Shown here: positions 33,541-42,800 of the stretch, piece after piece
How the letters are laid out: each line of letters starts with the position of its first letter
How positions within the stretch are numbered: the stretch's first letter is position 1
Origin: JBJSXJ01 sp044235425
Lineage (GTDB): Bacteria; Planctomycetota; Planctomycetia; Pirellulales; Pirellulaceae
Assembly: GCA_044235425.1 (NCBI GenBank)
Contig: JBIIHW010000023.1
Coordinates: forward strand, 25,121-89,120
Direction: 5' to 3'
DNA length: 64,000 nucleotides
The notes under the pieces: generated by a model
Seen by the model: only the letters and a program-made list of their open reading frames with translations
What the model was told of the DNA's origin: nothing
Databases searched by the model: none
Made by a program: the position numbers and the translations under genes

Positions 33541-35478
33541 ATGCAGACCTTGATGCTCACCCTGTTCCTGCTAACAGCTCAGCCCCAAATTGAACGCGTG
33601 TTGCCGCCGGTGGGAAAAAACCTGCCAGACGATGTGCGACAATCGCTCACCACTCGACTACAAGATCTCGAACGCGAACTCGCTGCACTCTCCGGCACTT
33701 CTGCAGCCGATCCCTCCCATCGCGCCGATGTAGCGATCTACCTCAAAGCCGTGAACTATGCACTGATCCACCATGAATTCTATGCGCCGGCCGATACTGC
33801 TAAAGCCAACTCGGCACTTGAACAAGCCGCCGCTCGCCTGAAGTCACTGCGCGGTGGAAAACGGCCTTGGAGCGAGGCCACCGGGACGGTTGTGCGCGGT
33901 TACCAATCCGCTCTGGATAACTCGGTGCAGCCTTACGGCCTGGTCATCCCTAAGTCACTCGACCTGACGCGCCCTGTTCCTCTTTATGTTTGGCTGCATG
34001 GACGTGGTGACACGCAAACCGATTTGCACTTCATTCACGAACGAGAGCGATCAACGGGCACGATTGCTCCGCCCGATGCGATCGTGCTGCATCCCTTCGG
34101 ACGCCACTGCTTGGGCTTCAAATCAGCCGGTGAAATTGATGTGTTGGAATCGATCGAACAGGTTGGTCGGGACTACAAGATCGATCGACAACGCATCGTG
34201 CTCATGGGATTCTCAATGGGTGGAGCAGGTGCTTGGCATCTGGGAGCTCACTATACAGATCGCTGGTGTGCGGTGAGTCCTGGAGCAGGTTTTGCGGAAA
34301 CGGCCAACTACAACAAACTCACTCCGGATCGCTATCCACCACGTTATGAACAACAGCTCTGGGGCTGCTACGACGTACCCAATTACGTGCGCAATCTGTT
34401 CAACGTGCCCGTGATCGCGTACAGCGGCGAGAAGGACAAGCAAATTCAGGCAGCGCGCATCATGGAATCGGCCTATCAGCGTGAGGGACGAACACTCCAG
34501 CACCTTATTGGCCCTAACGTCGAACACAAGTATGAGCCGGAAACACTGAAAGAACTGTTACAAAAAATCTCGCAAGTCGTGCAAACAGGCGGCAACCCAG
34601 CACCCGCTCATGTGCAGTTGCAAACTCGCACACTCCGTTATCACCGACAATTTTGGGTTTCAGCGCTGGGTCTCAATAAGCACTGGGAAGACAGCCGAGT
34701 GGATGCGCGGCAGCAACCCGACTCCACCCTCACCGTTACCACCCAGAACGTGACGTTGTTAAGCCTTTCGCCACCGCAGCCGACTCGCCGACTGCAAATC
34801 GATGGCCAAACTCTCACCACGAGCGAAGATGTCAAGCGCTGGCTCCTCCAGCGAAATGGGGAACAGTGGGTGAGTGTCACGGAACCCGTCTCAGCGACGC
34901 CAACGACCGCAATCCGCAAACGTCCTGGATTGCAGGGGCCGATCGACGACGCTTTCTTGGAGCCGTTCCTCATGGTGCTCCCCACCGGTCGTTCGATGTC
35001 AGCCGCCGTCCAGGATTGGGTGGAACAGGAATCCCAACAGGCGATTAATCGCTGGCGTGCCCTCTGTCGCGGCGAACCACGGGTGAAGCGTGATGTCGAT
35101 GTGACCGAGCAAGACATCTTGGATTATCACCTGATTCTCTGGGGCGACCGGTCGTCGAATCGGCTGATCGAACGCTTATTCAAAACTGGCGAGAAGGAGT
35201 TTCCCTTTAGCTGGAACAACCAAACCATCTCGGTCCGTGCAGAATCGGTCGGCAGCAGTGAGCATATCCTTTCGCTCATCTACCCCAACCCACTCAATCA
35301 AAATCGCTACTTTGTTCTGAATAGCGGACTGACATTCCGCGAAGCGCACGACCGCACGAACTCGCAGCAGAATCCCAAGCTGCCCGATTGGGCACTCATC
35401 GATCTCAAGACGCCACGCTCGGCGACCGCTCCCGGTCGCATCGTCGCGGCAGATTTTTTTGATGAGCGGTGGCGGTAA
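33541..35478 (+). CDS. Exported alpha/beta hydrolase, esterase/prolyl-oligopeptidase-like
   Basis: 645 residues with a short signal peptide (1-14). Residues 28-105 form a helical N-terminal region. The hydrolase domain begins near 130: PVPLYVWLHGRGD (145-157) gives the oxyanion strand and GFSMGGAGAW (223-232) places the nucleophile at S225; the histidine is probably in NVEHKYEPE (about 325). The remaining 300 residues are a beta-rich accessory region common in planctomycete esterases annotated near prolyl oligopeptidase or carbohydrate esterase families. Probable substrate is a polysaccharide ester or peptide outside the cytoplasm. It converges on the next hydrolase with a six-base gap. Confidence 0.82.
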   Translation: MQTLMLTLFLLTAQPQIERVLPPVGKNLPDDVRQSLTTRLQDLERELAALSGTSAADPSHRADVAIYLKAVNYALIHHEFYAPADTAKANSALEQAAARLKSLRGGKRPWSEATGTVVRGYQSALDNSVQPYGLVIPKSLDLTRPVPLYVWLHGRGDTQTDLHFIHERERSTGTIAPPDAIVLHPFGRHCLGFKSAGEIDVLESIEQVGRDYKIDRQRIVLMGFSMGGAGAWHLGAHYTDRWCAVSPGAGFAETANYNKLTPDRYPPRYEQQLWGCYDVPNYVRNLFNVPVIAYSGEKDKQIQAARIMESAYQREGRTLQHLIGPNVEHKYEPETLKELLQKISQVVQTGGNPAPAHVQLQTRTLRYHRQFWVSALGLNKHWEDSRVDARQQPDSTLTVTTQNVTLLSLSPPQPTRRLQIDGQTLTTSEDVKRWLLQRNGEQWVSVTEPVSATPTTAIRKRPGLQGPIDDAFLEPFLMVLPTGRSMSAAVQDWVEQESQQAINRWRALCRGEPRVKRDVDVTEQDILDYHLILWGDRSSNRLIERLFKTGEKEFPFSWNNQTISVRAESVGSSEHILSLIYPNPLNQNRYFVLNSGLTFREAHDRTNSQQNPKLPDWALIDLKTPRSATAPGRIVAADFFDERWR

Positions 35479-35484
35479 GACCAA

Positions 35485-36612
35485 TCAGGTCCCGCGCAGG
35501 TGCTGATCGAAAAAGCGATACGCCACTTCGCGAACGGCGAGTGGAAAATCATGTTCGCAGTCGGGATAATTGGCTTGCAGGTTTCGCGATTTACCATGCA
35601 GATCGTAGATGGGCTGCGCGGCCGCGATGGTGTCTCGCACTCCCGAGACTTCAAAATTGCTGTCGCCCACCGGTGAGCTTGCCAAGAATGGACGCGGTGC
35701 CAAGAGCGCGACAATCTCAGGGAAATCAAACGGCACTCGATTCGGATCATTGCCGTAACGGCTGGCAATGAGCGGCATATAGCGAGCGCTCGTCCAGCCC
35801 GCCAGCTTTCCCTGGTAATACTTGTGAAAGCGCGTGAACCCACAGTTGGAAACAAGTACTTTGAGCCGCGGTTCAAACGCGGCTGTGAACAGCGTGTTGT
35901 GGCCGCCCAGCGAGTGGCCGATGCAGCCCAGTCGTTCGCGATCTACCTCCGGCAAACTTTCCAAAAAATCAATCGCGCGGATGTTGTCCCAAATCGCCTT
36001 CATCGTGCCACTCTGGTACCCAAATTTGGCATTCGCAAAATCAAAGTTATGCTCGCCAAACGATGGATAGTCAGGGGCCAGTGTGACATAGCCGCGCTGA
36101 GCCAGATGCAGGGCGTAATGCAAATTGGGATTACCGCCCATTCCCGCCGGCTCCTGCTTACCGATTTGTACGGTCTGATGAAGACAGAGTATCGCTGGAC
36201 GACGTGCAACGGACGTCGTATCCGGCGACGAATTGGCCGCTCCGCTTTGGTCCGCGGAATCCGCCTTCTTGGGAAGATCGCGATTCGGCCGCGGCGACGG
36301 CAGAAACAAATACGCGGATACACGGTCACCGGGCTCGGTTTGATAGTCGATTTTGCGACGCACCAGGTTGCCTTCGAGCGTCACTTGCTCATGCTGTCGC
36401 ACGTCCAGTGGCACTCGCTTTTCATTCCCGGGCAGAGGCCCCATGGCGAGCTGCAGGCCCTCCAGAATTCGGGCTCGACGAATCTGCCACTCCTGCAGCG
36501 TTTCAATCAGGCGGCGACCGCCGCTGGCGTCGTGAAAGTAAGTGGGATCCTGATGATCCGTGTACAACGCCGGCGGCTGTTCGTTGTTACCCGCAAGACC
36601 GATGGTGCGCAT
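35485..36612 (-). CDS. Dienelactone-hydrolase-like alpha/beta hydrolase (acetyl-xylan-esterase type)
   Basis: 375-residue alpha/beta hydrolase. RPAILCLHQTVQIGKQEPAG (138-157) holds the oxyanion region, CIGHSLGGHNTLF (230-242) the nucleophile S234, and the histidine lies in CEHDFPLAV (about 357). The N-terminal 60 residues include RRARILEGLQLAMGPLPG, a segment seen in planctomycete homologues of acetyl xylan esterase. A Ser/Ala/Asp-rich insertion lies at 112-136. No signal peptide is evident, unlike its neighbours, so the enzyme may be cytoplasmic or the real start may lie elsewhere. Confidence 0.83.
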   Translation of the reverse strand: MRTIGLAGNNEQPPALYTDHQDPTYFHDASGGRRLIETLQEWQIRRARILEGLQLAMGPLPGNEKRVPLDVRQHEQVTLEGNLVRRKIDYQTEPGDRVSAYLFLPSPRPNRDLPKKADSADQSGAANSSPDTTSVARRPAILCLHQTVQIGKQEPAGMGGNPNLHYALHLAQRGYVTLAPDYPSFGEHNFDFANAKFGYQSGTMKAIWDNIRAIDFLESLPEVDRERLGCIGHSLGGHNTLFTAAFEPRLKVLVSNCGFTRFHKYYQGKLAGWTSARYMPLIASRYGNDPNRVPFDFPEIVALLAPRPFLASSPVGDSNFEVSGVRDTIAAAQPIYDLHGKSRNLQANYPDCEHDFPLAVREVAYRFFDQHLRGT

Positions 36613-36678
36613 AAGTACCTCTGAGCATCTCGGAGCACTCGTTAACGGATAACGAGTGGATGGTGGTTGCCCAACACC

Positions 36679-38058
36679 TTAAGCGAACTCACGGTCATTG
36701 ACGATTCCCGGCTGCGGAATCGGATACTTACCGTTAGCGAGCGGCTTGAGCGGTGGTGGTCCATCCAGCGTCAGCTTGTCGATGTCGGGTGCGAATTCAT
36801 GAGGACAGTTGAGCATGTCGTCGTAGGTGATGATTTGGCCGGTATGAGCCGCCATGCGTCCCATGGACGTCACCAAACTGGCCTCGGCACCGCGCTTGAC
36901 TTCATTAAAGGGCCTGTCCTCGCGAATCGCCGTTAACAGATGTTCCCATTCCATCTGGTAAGGATTATTTCGTTCGGGTTCAAACTTCCAGACGATGTCT
37001 TCTTTACGCTCGGACTGACCCTTGTAAATGCGAGCTCGCGACGGCCAGTGCGAGGCGGAGGAGATGATACCGAGCCCCTTGGAGCCGTGAGCGTAGCTGG
37101 CAAACTGATCGTGGCAGCCAGCCATCGTGCGGCCATACATGAACATTTTGCTGCCATCCGCGAAGGTGTATTCGACGGAGTAATTGTCGAAGTTCTGGTC
37201 GATGTTATCGCCTCGGAATTGGCGACCACCGCTGGCTTGAGCCTGGACGGGCCAAGCATTTTTCATCCAGCAGCATTCATCAATGTTGTGAATGTAGAAG
37301 TCACTGAAGAGTCCACCGCTGGCCCATAGGAAACTGTGGAAACGCTGAATCTGATACATCAAATCGCTGATGCCGTCCGGCTTCGGGCCGCTGAACGCCG
37401 AACCGACTGGACCGTGCATGCGATAGCAACGCAGCGTGATCAAGTCGCCAATCTGCCCGTCCTGAATGCGCTGGAACAGCTCTTGTCGAGCTTCACAGTG
37501 CCGACACATCAAACCAACACCTACCTTCAGATTCTTGGCGACCGACTTTTCGGCGAGTGCCAACATGCGTTTGGTACTGGGACCATCAACCGTGACTGGC
37601 TTCTCCATGAACACGTTGATGCCCTTCTCGATGGCATACGAGAAGTGCACCCAGCGGAAACCGGGTGGTGTGGCAAAAATCGCGACATCGCCCGGCTTCA
37701 GGCAGTCCAGCGCTTGCTTGTAACCATCAAAACCAACAAATCGTCGCTCAGCTGGCACATCGACCTTGTCGTTAAACTGCTGCTTGAGACTCTCGTGACT
37801 GATCTTCAGCCGATTCTCGAAGACGTCGGCCATCGCCACCAACTTGACCGGCCCAGTTTTGGTGGAGAGCGCATTCGCGGCGGCACCGGTGCCGCGGCCA
37901 CCGCAGCCGACGAGCGCCACTTGAATGGTGTTGCTCTCCGCTGCATGCACGCGAGGAACGGTCATCCCCACTAAACCTGTGGCGGCCGCCAACGTACCTG
38001 TAGTTCGTAAAAAATCGCGTCGCGATGCTGGATCAGAGGAAGCGTCAAATGTTGACAT
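36679..38058 (-). CDS. Gfo/Idh/MocA oxidoreductase, Tat-exported
   Basis: 459-residue NAD(P)-dependent oxidoreductase. The ATG at 38058 gives an ideal Tat signal (SRRDFLRTTGTLAAATGLVGM) and has GAGG nine bases upstream; a longer frame up to 38157 lacks this logic. The Rossmann motif VALVGCGGRGTG and the EKP motif in NVFMEKPVTVDG are present. Tat-exported Gfo/Idh proteins are a planctomycete hallmark; they probably bind their cofactor before export and act on sugars or inositols. The 3' end is about 66 bases from the next gene, and the upstream region carries the 13-bp repeats. Confidence 0.9.
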   Translation of the reverse strand: MSTFDASSDPASRRDFLRTTGTLAAATGLVGMTVPRVHAAESNTIQVALVGCGGRGTGAAANALSTKTGPVKLVAMADVFENRLKISHESLKQQFNDKVDVPAERRFVGFDGYKQALDCLKPGDVAIFATPPGFRWVHFSYAIEKGINVFMEKPVTVDGPSTKRMLALAEKSVAKNLKVGVGLMCRHCEARQELFQRIQDGQIGDLITLRCYRMHGPVGSAFSGPKPDGISDLMYQIQRFHSFLWASGGLFSDFYIHNIDECCWMKNAWPVQAQASGGRQFRGDNIDQNFDNYSVEYTFADGSKMFMYGRTMAGCHDQFASYAHGSKGLGIISSASHWPSRARIYKGQSERKEDIVWKFEPERNNPYQMEWEHLLTAIREDRPFNEVKRGAEASLVTSMGRMAAHTGQIITYDDMLNCPHEFAPDIDKLTLDGPPPLKPLANGKYPIPQPGIVNDREFA

Positions 38059-38167
38059 GAGTTCAAACCTCGGAAAGAAAAAGTAGGTGAGAAATTCCGA
38101 CTCTGTTTTACGATGCCGTCCGGTAGAAAACAACTGCCGCCGCAGCCGGAACACCACGGCCGTTTTT

Positions 38168-38241
38168 GAGGACCTATGCTGAGGACCTATGCTGAGGACC
38201 TATGCTGAGGACCTACGCCGAAGACGTAAGTCGAGGACATA
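38168..38241. repeat. 13-bp tandem repeat
   Basis: Three perfect copies of GAGGACCTATGCT (38168-38180, 38181-38193, 38194-38206) followed by two or three decayed copies to about 38241. The array lies between the rpoD terminator and the Gfo/Idh start and does not encode anything, since 13 bases is not a codon multiple. Confidence 0.9.
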
Positions 38242-38273
38242 AAAAAAGCCCGAGCAGCTGGGGCTCGGGCTTT
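38241..38273 (-). terminator. Rho-independent terminator of rpoD
   Basis: On the minus strand an 11-bp stem (38245-38255 with 38263-38273, AAAGCCCGAGC pairing GCTCGGGCTTT) is followed by seven thymines (the adenines at 38241-38247). It ends 22 bases after the rpoD stop codon and fits an intrinsic terminator. Confidence 0.85.
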
Positions 38274-38294
38274 GATGAGCAGTCTACCCTGGCA

Positions 38295-39872
38295 CTAATC
38301 CAGGAAGCCAACCAGTTCTTGGCTGCGGCTGGGCTGCTGCAATTTACGCACAGCCTTCGCCTCAATCTGCCGAATACGTTCGCGGGTCACCTTGAAGATG
38401 TGTCCGACTTCTTCCAGCGTGTAGCTGTAGCCGTCGCCCAATCCGTAACGCAATTTGATAATCTCGCGTTCGCGATAGCTCAACGTTTTCAGCACTCGGT
38501 TGATGCGGCTGCGGAGCATTTCTTGTGACGCGCCCGTGGCAGGGCTCTCAGCACCGCCATCCGGGAGCAAGTCACCGAAGTGACTATCTTCACTGTTCCC
38601 GACGGGTCGATCGAGACTGATCGGATAGCGACTCATCGCCAACACGCGTCGAGCTTCTTCGACGGAGGTCTTGGACCGCTTGGCAACTTCTTCGATCGAC
38701 GGCTCGCGTCCCAGTTCCTGCAGCAACTGCCGCGAAACATTTCGTACTCGTGACATGGTCTCAACCATGTGCACCGGAATACGAATCGTGCGGCTCTGGT
38801 CGGCCACGGCGCGGGTAATCGCTTGGCGAATCCACCACGTAGCGTAGGTGCAGAACTTAAAGCCACGACGATATTCGAACTTGTCCACCGCTCGCATCAA
38901 GCCTGCATTTCCTTCTTGGATCAAGTCCAGGAAACTCAGACCGCGATTGCGATACTTCTTGGCGATCGACACGACCAGTCGCAAGTTACCTTCGGAGAGC
39001 TCTCGCTTGGCCTGCTGGTATTCCGCGTACACGCGCTTCAAGTAAGCGACTCGGTTCCGCAAGCTATGAGGTGTTTCCTGGCAGGCAACGAGGATCATGC
39101 GATATTCGCCGAGCCACTGTTGACGCTGTTCGACCAGATGCTTGTCACCCTTGCTGCCCTGAACTTTCGTCTTCAGTTCGTCCACGCGACGACTGAAATC
39201 GTCGAGCGTGCGAATCATCTGCTCGATGCGTTGAGTTCGCAAACCGAGTTCTTCGACCAGCCGGACGGCGCGGCGACGCCGGTTGCCCAGCCGCTGCCAG
39301 GCCTGCGCTCGCTTGGCCGGCTGCTCGGATTTACTCAGTGCCGTCAAATAATCGCGGCGATTTCGCTTTAGCAGCACTTCCAGGGTTCGCAGATTGTGCG
39401 GCAAGCGGCCGAGAATCTGATCTTTTTCTAGTCGATCGGTCACCGACACCTGCACCGTGCGATCAAACGGCAGTTCGCCCTTATGGACACGCTTGAGCAC
39501 CTTGTAAGCGGCCTGAATGACATAATCGCACTCAAGTAACCGAGCGCGAAAGCGTCGGCGAGTGACTTCGATTTTCTTCGCGAGGTGAATTTCCTGTTGT
39601 CGAGTGAGCAACGGGATTTCGCCCATCTGGGTGAGGTACATCCGGACGGGGTCGTCCGACCAGGACTCGTTGTCGTCCAGAACCGCCAGCAAATCACCCT
39701 CATCTTCGGGCTTCACCACGATTTCGGAATCGACGACGGCCTCCACCGGCTCTAACTCGTCGTCCACCTCTTCGACTTCCACTTCCGCTAACGGCTGTAA
39801 CGCAAAACCCTCCTCTTCGTCGGGCGTGCGTGTGGAATCATCCTCAAATTCTTCAAGTAGTGCGTCGTACAA
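38295..39872 (-). CDS. rpoD: Primary RNA polymerase sigma factor RpoD (sigma-70)
   Basis: 525-residue housekeeping sigma factor. An acidic N-terminus (1-70) replaces a recognisable region 1.1. Region 1.2 is at 74-107 (PVRMYLTQMGEIPLLTRQQE), a non-conserved region spans about 108-285, regions 2.1-2.4 run 290-370 (NLRLVVSIAKKYRNRG, DLIQEGNAGLMRAVDKF, FCTYATWWIRQAITRA), region 3 about 370-440 and region 4 about 455-515 (VTRERIRQIEAKAVRKL, the -35 recognition helix). It starts with TTG at 39872: an in-frame TAG lies five codons upstream and AGGAG precedes the TTG by nine bases, so no ATG is possible. A terminator follows. Confidence 0.95.
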   Translation of the reverse strand: MYDALLEEFEDDSTRTPDEEEGFALQPLAEVEVEEVDDELEPVEAVVDSEIVVKPEDEGDLLAVLDDNESWSDDPVRMYLTQMGEIPLLTRQQEIHLAKKIEVTRRRFRARLLECDYVIQAAYKVLKRVHKGELPFDRTVQVSVTDRLEKDQILGRLPHNLRTLEVLLKRNRRDYLTALSKSEQPAKRAQAWQRLGNRRRRAVRLVEELGLRTQRIEQMIRTLDDFSRRVDELKTKVQGSKGDKHLVEQRQQWLGEYRMILVACQETPHSLRNRVAYLKRVYAEYQQAKRELSEGNLRLVVSIAKKYRNRGLSFLDLIQEGNAGLMRAVDKFEYRRGFKFCTYATWWIRQAITRAVADQSRTIRIPVHMVETMSRVRNVSRQLLQELGREPSIEEVAKRSKTSVEEARRVLAMSRYPISLDRPVGNSEDSHFGDLLPDGGAESPATGASQEMLRSRINRVLKTLSYREREIIKLRYGLGDGYSYTLEEVGHIFKVTRERIRQIEAKAVRKLQQPSRSQELVGFLD

Positions 39873-40146
39873 AACTCGGGACTCCTACACCAAATGGTTG
39901 AGGCTTTGTCAGCAGCAATTTCGGGAATTTTGGTCTGACAGGAAAGCGGTCGGCGGGAAAACCTTCGGGCCACCGTGACTTACTTCCAGGTCATTCCATC
40001 GTCGTCTGAGTAGTCGGCAGGCAATTGGTTCGTCGGTTATTCCACCCACGTCACCTATGTCGACTCTGACTACTCGGACCTTCTCACCACCAATTCGGAC
40101 TCTTCCGCTCTCTTCTAGGGAAACTCGCGCGTTCTTCCCTGAATCA

Positions 40147-40198
40147 TTAAACTACATCGTTTAACGACACCGCTTAACGACGTTAAACCGCGTTAAAC
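40147..40198. promoter_or_regulatory. Cluster of GTTAAAC / GTTTAAC motifs
   Basis: Within about 50 bases there are one ATTAAAC (40147-40153), one GTTTAAC, one partial CTTAAC and two CGTTAAAC boxes (about 40181-40188 and 40191-40198) in both orientations. Repeated half-sites of this kind are typical of regulator binding sites, although here they could also be slippage products. The cluster lies about 280 bases before the rpoD start. Confidence 0.35.
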
Positions 40199-40266
40199 CA
40201 CGCCAAACCGCCACCAGCATCCCGCTGACTGACAGAGATAATGTATCATCGGATCAAGCGTCCGTG

Positions 40267-40563
40267 CTACTCGCCGTTCATTTGGTAGAGAATTGCGAAA
40301 AGTGAAACTTTGCGGGCTCTTCCCGCTTCATCACTTTTTTTCGCAAGATTCATCCAAAGATCTTCGGAGAATAACACGGCTAACTCGACGTTACAAGCAG
40401 TTTCGCCGACCGTGGGTGATGGCGCCATTGTAGACGTCCGCTGCAAATCGTCCAGAAAAAAATTCAAGCTTTCCGGGAGCTGGTTTCGCAGCGATTGCCA
40501 AGTCCGTTTGGCGACCGCTCGCAGGTCGTGCGACTTGTCCGTCGCCAGGGTAGTCACTAGCAT
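40267..40563 (-). CDS. Possible small protein of unknown function
   Basis: 98-codon frame starting at ATG 40563. The predicted protein has amphipathic helical character (SHDLRAVAKRTWQSLRNQL, SLNFFLDDLQ) but no recognised domain and no Shine-Dalgarno. It lies upstream of and in the same direction as rpoD, leaving 394 bases in between. Could be a chance reading frame. Confidence 0.25.
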   Translation of the reverse strand: MLVTTLATDKSHDLRAVAKRTWQSLRNQLPESLNFFLDDLQRTSTMAPSPTVGETACNVELAVLFSEDLWMNLAKKSDEAGRARKVSLFAILYQMNGE

Positions 40564-40615
40564 AGTCCGCTACTGATTTCAGCTAGCAATCGCCCGTGAA
40601 CAGAGAGAACGCTGC

Positions 40616-41416
40616 ATGCCCACTTCAACAGGTTTTGCCGGACAAGTTGCACTGGTAACGGGCGCCAGCCTCGGGATCGGGCGTGCCACCGCCGTAGCAC
40701 TCGCTCGAGCCGGCGCGAAAGTGGCCATCAATTACCGGTCTCATCCCGAACAAGCCGCCGAAGTGGTCCAGGAAATTACCGCGGCCGGCGGCGCCGCAAT
40801 TGCCCTGCAGGCCGATGTCGCCGATCAAGCCGCAGTGGAAAAACTCGTCCAGGACACCGTCGCACACTTCGGACGACTCGATATCGCCGTGAGCAATGCC
40901 GCTTATAGTGATCGCGAGCGGTTTTTCGAGGCCGATATGGCCGGTTTTCGCCGCACGGTCGATGTCACGATGTGGGGTGCGTTTTATGTGATGCGGGCCG
41001 CCAGTCAGCAGTTCATTCGCCAGGGTGGTGGCGGGGTCATCTGCTTGGTGAGTTCCCCGCACGCCTTCATCCCCGCTCCCAAGGCCATGGCTTACAACAT
41101 GTCAAAAGCGGCCATTGAACATATGGCACGAACAGCCGCCATCGAAGTGGCGGAGTACCGCATTCGCATCAACGTCATTCAGCCCGGCTGGACCGATACT
41201 CCCGGTGAACGCAAGTTTGCCAGCGAGGATACGCTGCAACGAGCGGGCGCGAAAATCCCCCTGGGCCGACTCGGCACGTCGGAAGAAGTCGCGGAAGGAA
41301 TTGTCTTCCTCTGCGACCCTCGCCACGAATACATGACCGGCGCCACGCTGCTCATCGACGGCGGAATCAGCTTGCCCTGGTGGGCCAATCGTGGCTCCGC
41401 CGCTCCCGGTGACTAA
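40616..41416 (+). CDS. Short-chain dehydrogenase/reductase
   Basis: 266-residue classical SDR enzyme with cofactor motif TGASLGIG (15-22), NAA (94-96), catalytic S146/S147 (LVSSPH) and Y160-x3-K164 (YNMSK). R41 after NY near the second strand suggests NADP preference, which is an inference. The C-terminus includes PGWTDTPGERKF and GATLLIDGGISLPWW, similar to glucose 1-dehydrogenase or 3-oxoacyl-ACP reductase relatives. Cytoplasmic; the substrate is unknown. No obvious operon partner. Confidence 0.92.
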   Translation: MPTSTGFAGQVALVTGASLGIGRATAVALARAGAKVAINYRSHPEQAAEVVQEITAAGGAAIALQADVADQAAVEKLVQDTVAHFGRLDIAVSNAAYSDRERFFEADMAGFRRTVDVTMWGAFYVMRAASQQFIRQGGGGVICLVSSPHAFIPAPKAMAYNMSKAAIEHMARTAAIEVAEYRIRINVIQPGWTDTPGERKFASEDTLQRAGAKIPLGRLGTSEEVAEGIVFLCDPRHEYMTGATLLIDGGISLPWWANRGSAAPGD

Positions 41417-41533
41417 GCCGCCAGCCCGGCGACCGCGCGATGGAAGACAGGAGATCACAGGAAAGGGCTGGATCATCATCCAGGGCGGCAACAGGTTCGG
41501 TGGCGAAGCGAATACTACATAGGCCAAACCAAC

Positions 41534-42100
41534 ATGCGTTATCTGGTACCGTGCGAATGTGGACTGAGGATTCCGGTGTCGGCGGGACAAGCGGGCCAAG
41601 CGGTCCTCTGCGCTTGCCAGCGGTCAGTTAGTGTTCCTAAATTACGTGAACTGCGCCAGTTACCAGAGGCAACCGACTCCCAATCGTCCAGCGTCGCTCC
41701 GCCTGCGCCGGCGGCAGCTGGCCGGTGGAGCCCGCTGCAGACGATCTGGTTTATCTGCCTGATCGCCGCGGTGCTGAGTATCGTGGCCGTTGGACTGATG
41801 GCCGTGGCACGGGCTCGGCTTTCTCCTTGGACGGCCGAGACGCAGGCCGAAGTGGATGCTTCGGTAATTGATTCGCTGGGAATTGACCAGGTTCTGGGAG
41901 CCTGGATCGAGTTTCGTAGCCGAGGATTGGGGGAACCGACGCCTGATCCCCATATGTATGACAAGGGAGACGCGGAGTTTTTGTCGCGCTGGATGCGGCT
42001 ACTACTCTTGCTCGTTACTCTGCCGGCCAGCATTCTGGCAGGATTACTCGGCGCGAAACTGCTGCTTAATCCTATTGGAAGGAAAGCGTCTGGTTCGTAG
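41534..42100 (+). CDS. Small zinc-ribbon membrane protein, function unknown
   Basis: 188 residues. The N-terminus has C7-x-C9-G and, about 18 residues on, C27-x-C29 (a minimal zinc ribbon common in planctomycete membrane proteins). A Ser/Pro/Ala linker is followed by transmembrane helix IWFICLIAAVLSIVAVGLMA (about 71-90), an acidic extracytoplasmic segment (95-145) and a second helix LLLLLVTLPASILAGLLGAKLLL (about 153-175). No recognised domain. It follows the SDR gene by 117 bases. Confidence 0.72.
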   Translation: MRYLVPCECGLRIPVSAGQAGQAVLCACQRSVSVPKLRELRQLPEATDSQSSSVAPPAPAAAGRWSPLQTIWFICLIAAVLSIVAVGLMAVARARLSPWTAETQAEVDASVIDSLGIDQVLGAWIEFRSRGLGEPTPDPHMYDKGDAEFLSRWMRLLLLLVTLPASILAGLLGAKLLLNPIGRKASGS

Positions 42101-42265
42101 AATGCGGGCACTTCGACGCAGGCCACGATTTTGTTTCGGAAAAATATCCGGGATGTCGAGCGGATCTTTCCGATGAAAGAATCGGTCTGTTACGTTGTTA
42201 CTTATTGTGCGGTGTACGCTGCGGATTGATCCTGCATCAAGCATAGTTTGAGGAGTTGAGAGGTT

Positions 42266-42550
42266 ATGGCTCACGTTGTTGCCCAGCCGTGTTTTGCGTG
42301 TAAGTACACGGATTGCGTGGTAGTGTGCCCGGTGGAATGCTTCTACGAAGGCGAGCAGATGCTCTACATCCACCCGGATGAATGCATCGACTGCGAAGCT
42401 TGCGTGCCGGAATGCCCGGTCGAAGCGATTTTCCATGAGGACAATTTGGCCGAAGACATGCTGCCCTTCAAAGAGCTGAACAAGGAGATGGCGTTGAGCG
42501 GTCAGTGCCCCAGCATCACCGAAAAGAAAAAGCCGCTCTGCGAAGAATAA
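42266..42550 (+). CDS. fdxA: Seven-iron ferredoxin FdxA
   Basis: 94-residue ferredoxin matching the FdxA ([3Fe-4S][4Fe-4S]) pattern. Cysteines C9, C17, C21 and C50 fit the three-iron cluster, and C25, C40, C43 and C46 the four-iron cluster; C12 is the extra cysteine known in the family. CKYTDCVVVCPVECFYEGE and HPDECIDCEACVPECPVEAI are diagnostic. It is a small cytoplasmic electron carrier with unknown partner here. GAGGAG upstream of the ATG supports the start, and a terminator follows. Confidence 0.93.
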   Translation: MAHVVAQPCFACKYTDCVVVCPVECFYEGEQMLYIHPDECIDCEACVPECPVEAIFHEDNLAEDMLPFKELNKEMALSGQCPSITEKKKPLCEE

Positions 42551-42667
42551 AGACTCGTTGCCGCTTGGTTTTTACAGCCAACTGGTCGACTTCAGACGAG
42601 AATTGGTCACGAGTACCTCGTGTTTCTCGACCTCTCTCGGCTTGAAATCAGCTTCAAAATTTCGTAC

Positions 42668-42705
42668 GACCCGGACTTACGCGGTAAGTTCCGGGTCTTT
42701 TTTTT
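42668..42705 (+). terminator. Rho-independent terminator after fdxA
   Basis: Hairpin of GACCCGGACTTAC (42668-42680) pairing with GTAAGTTCCGGGTC (42684-42697, one bulged T) and followed by eight thymines (42698-42705). Confidence 0.85.
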
Positions 42706-42800
42706 GCTCCGTCGCTCTCGCTGCTGTTTGTGGCAGGTGAGGGATCATCAAAGTTGTGACGGGTGCTTCATAACCGGCTGGGGTGCTGGGGAGGATATCG

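Larger units (their letters stand above)
39873..40615. other. Long intergenic region upstream of rpoD
   Basis: 743 bases between divergent rpoD and the SDR gene. Its minus-strand reading must include the rpoD promoter. Notable contents: an imperfect inverted repeat around 40004-40017 and 40066-40080 (GAGTAGTC core), the GTTAAAC cluster at 40147-40198, and a possible small minus-strand gene at 40267-40563. No confident gene seen. Confidence 0.6.
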
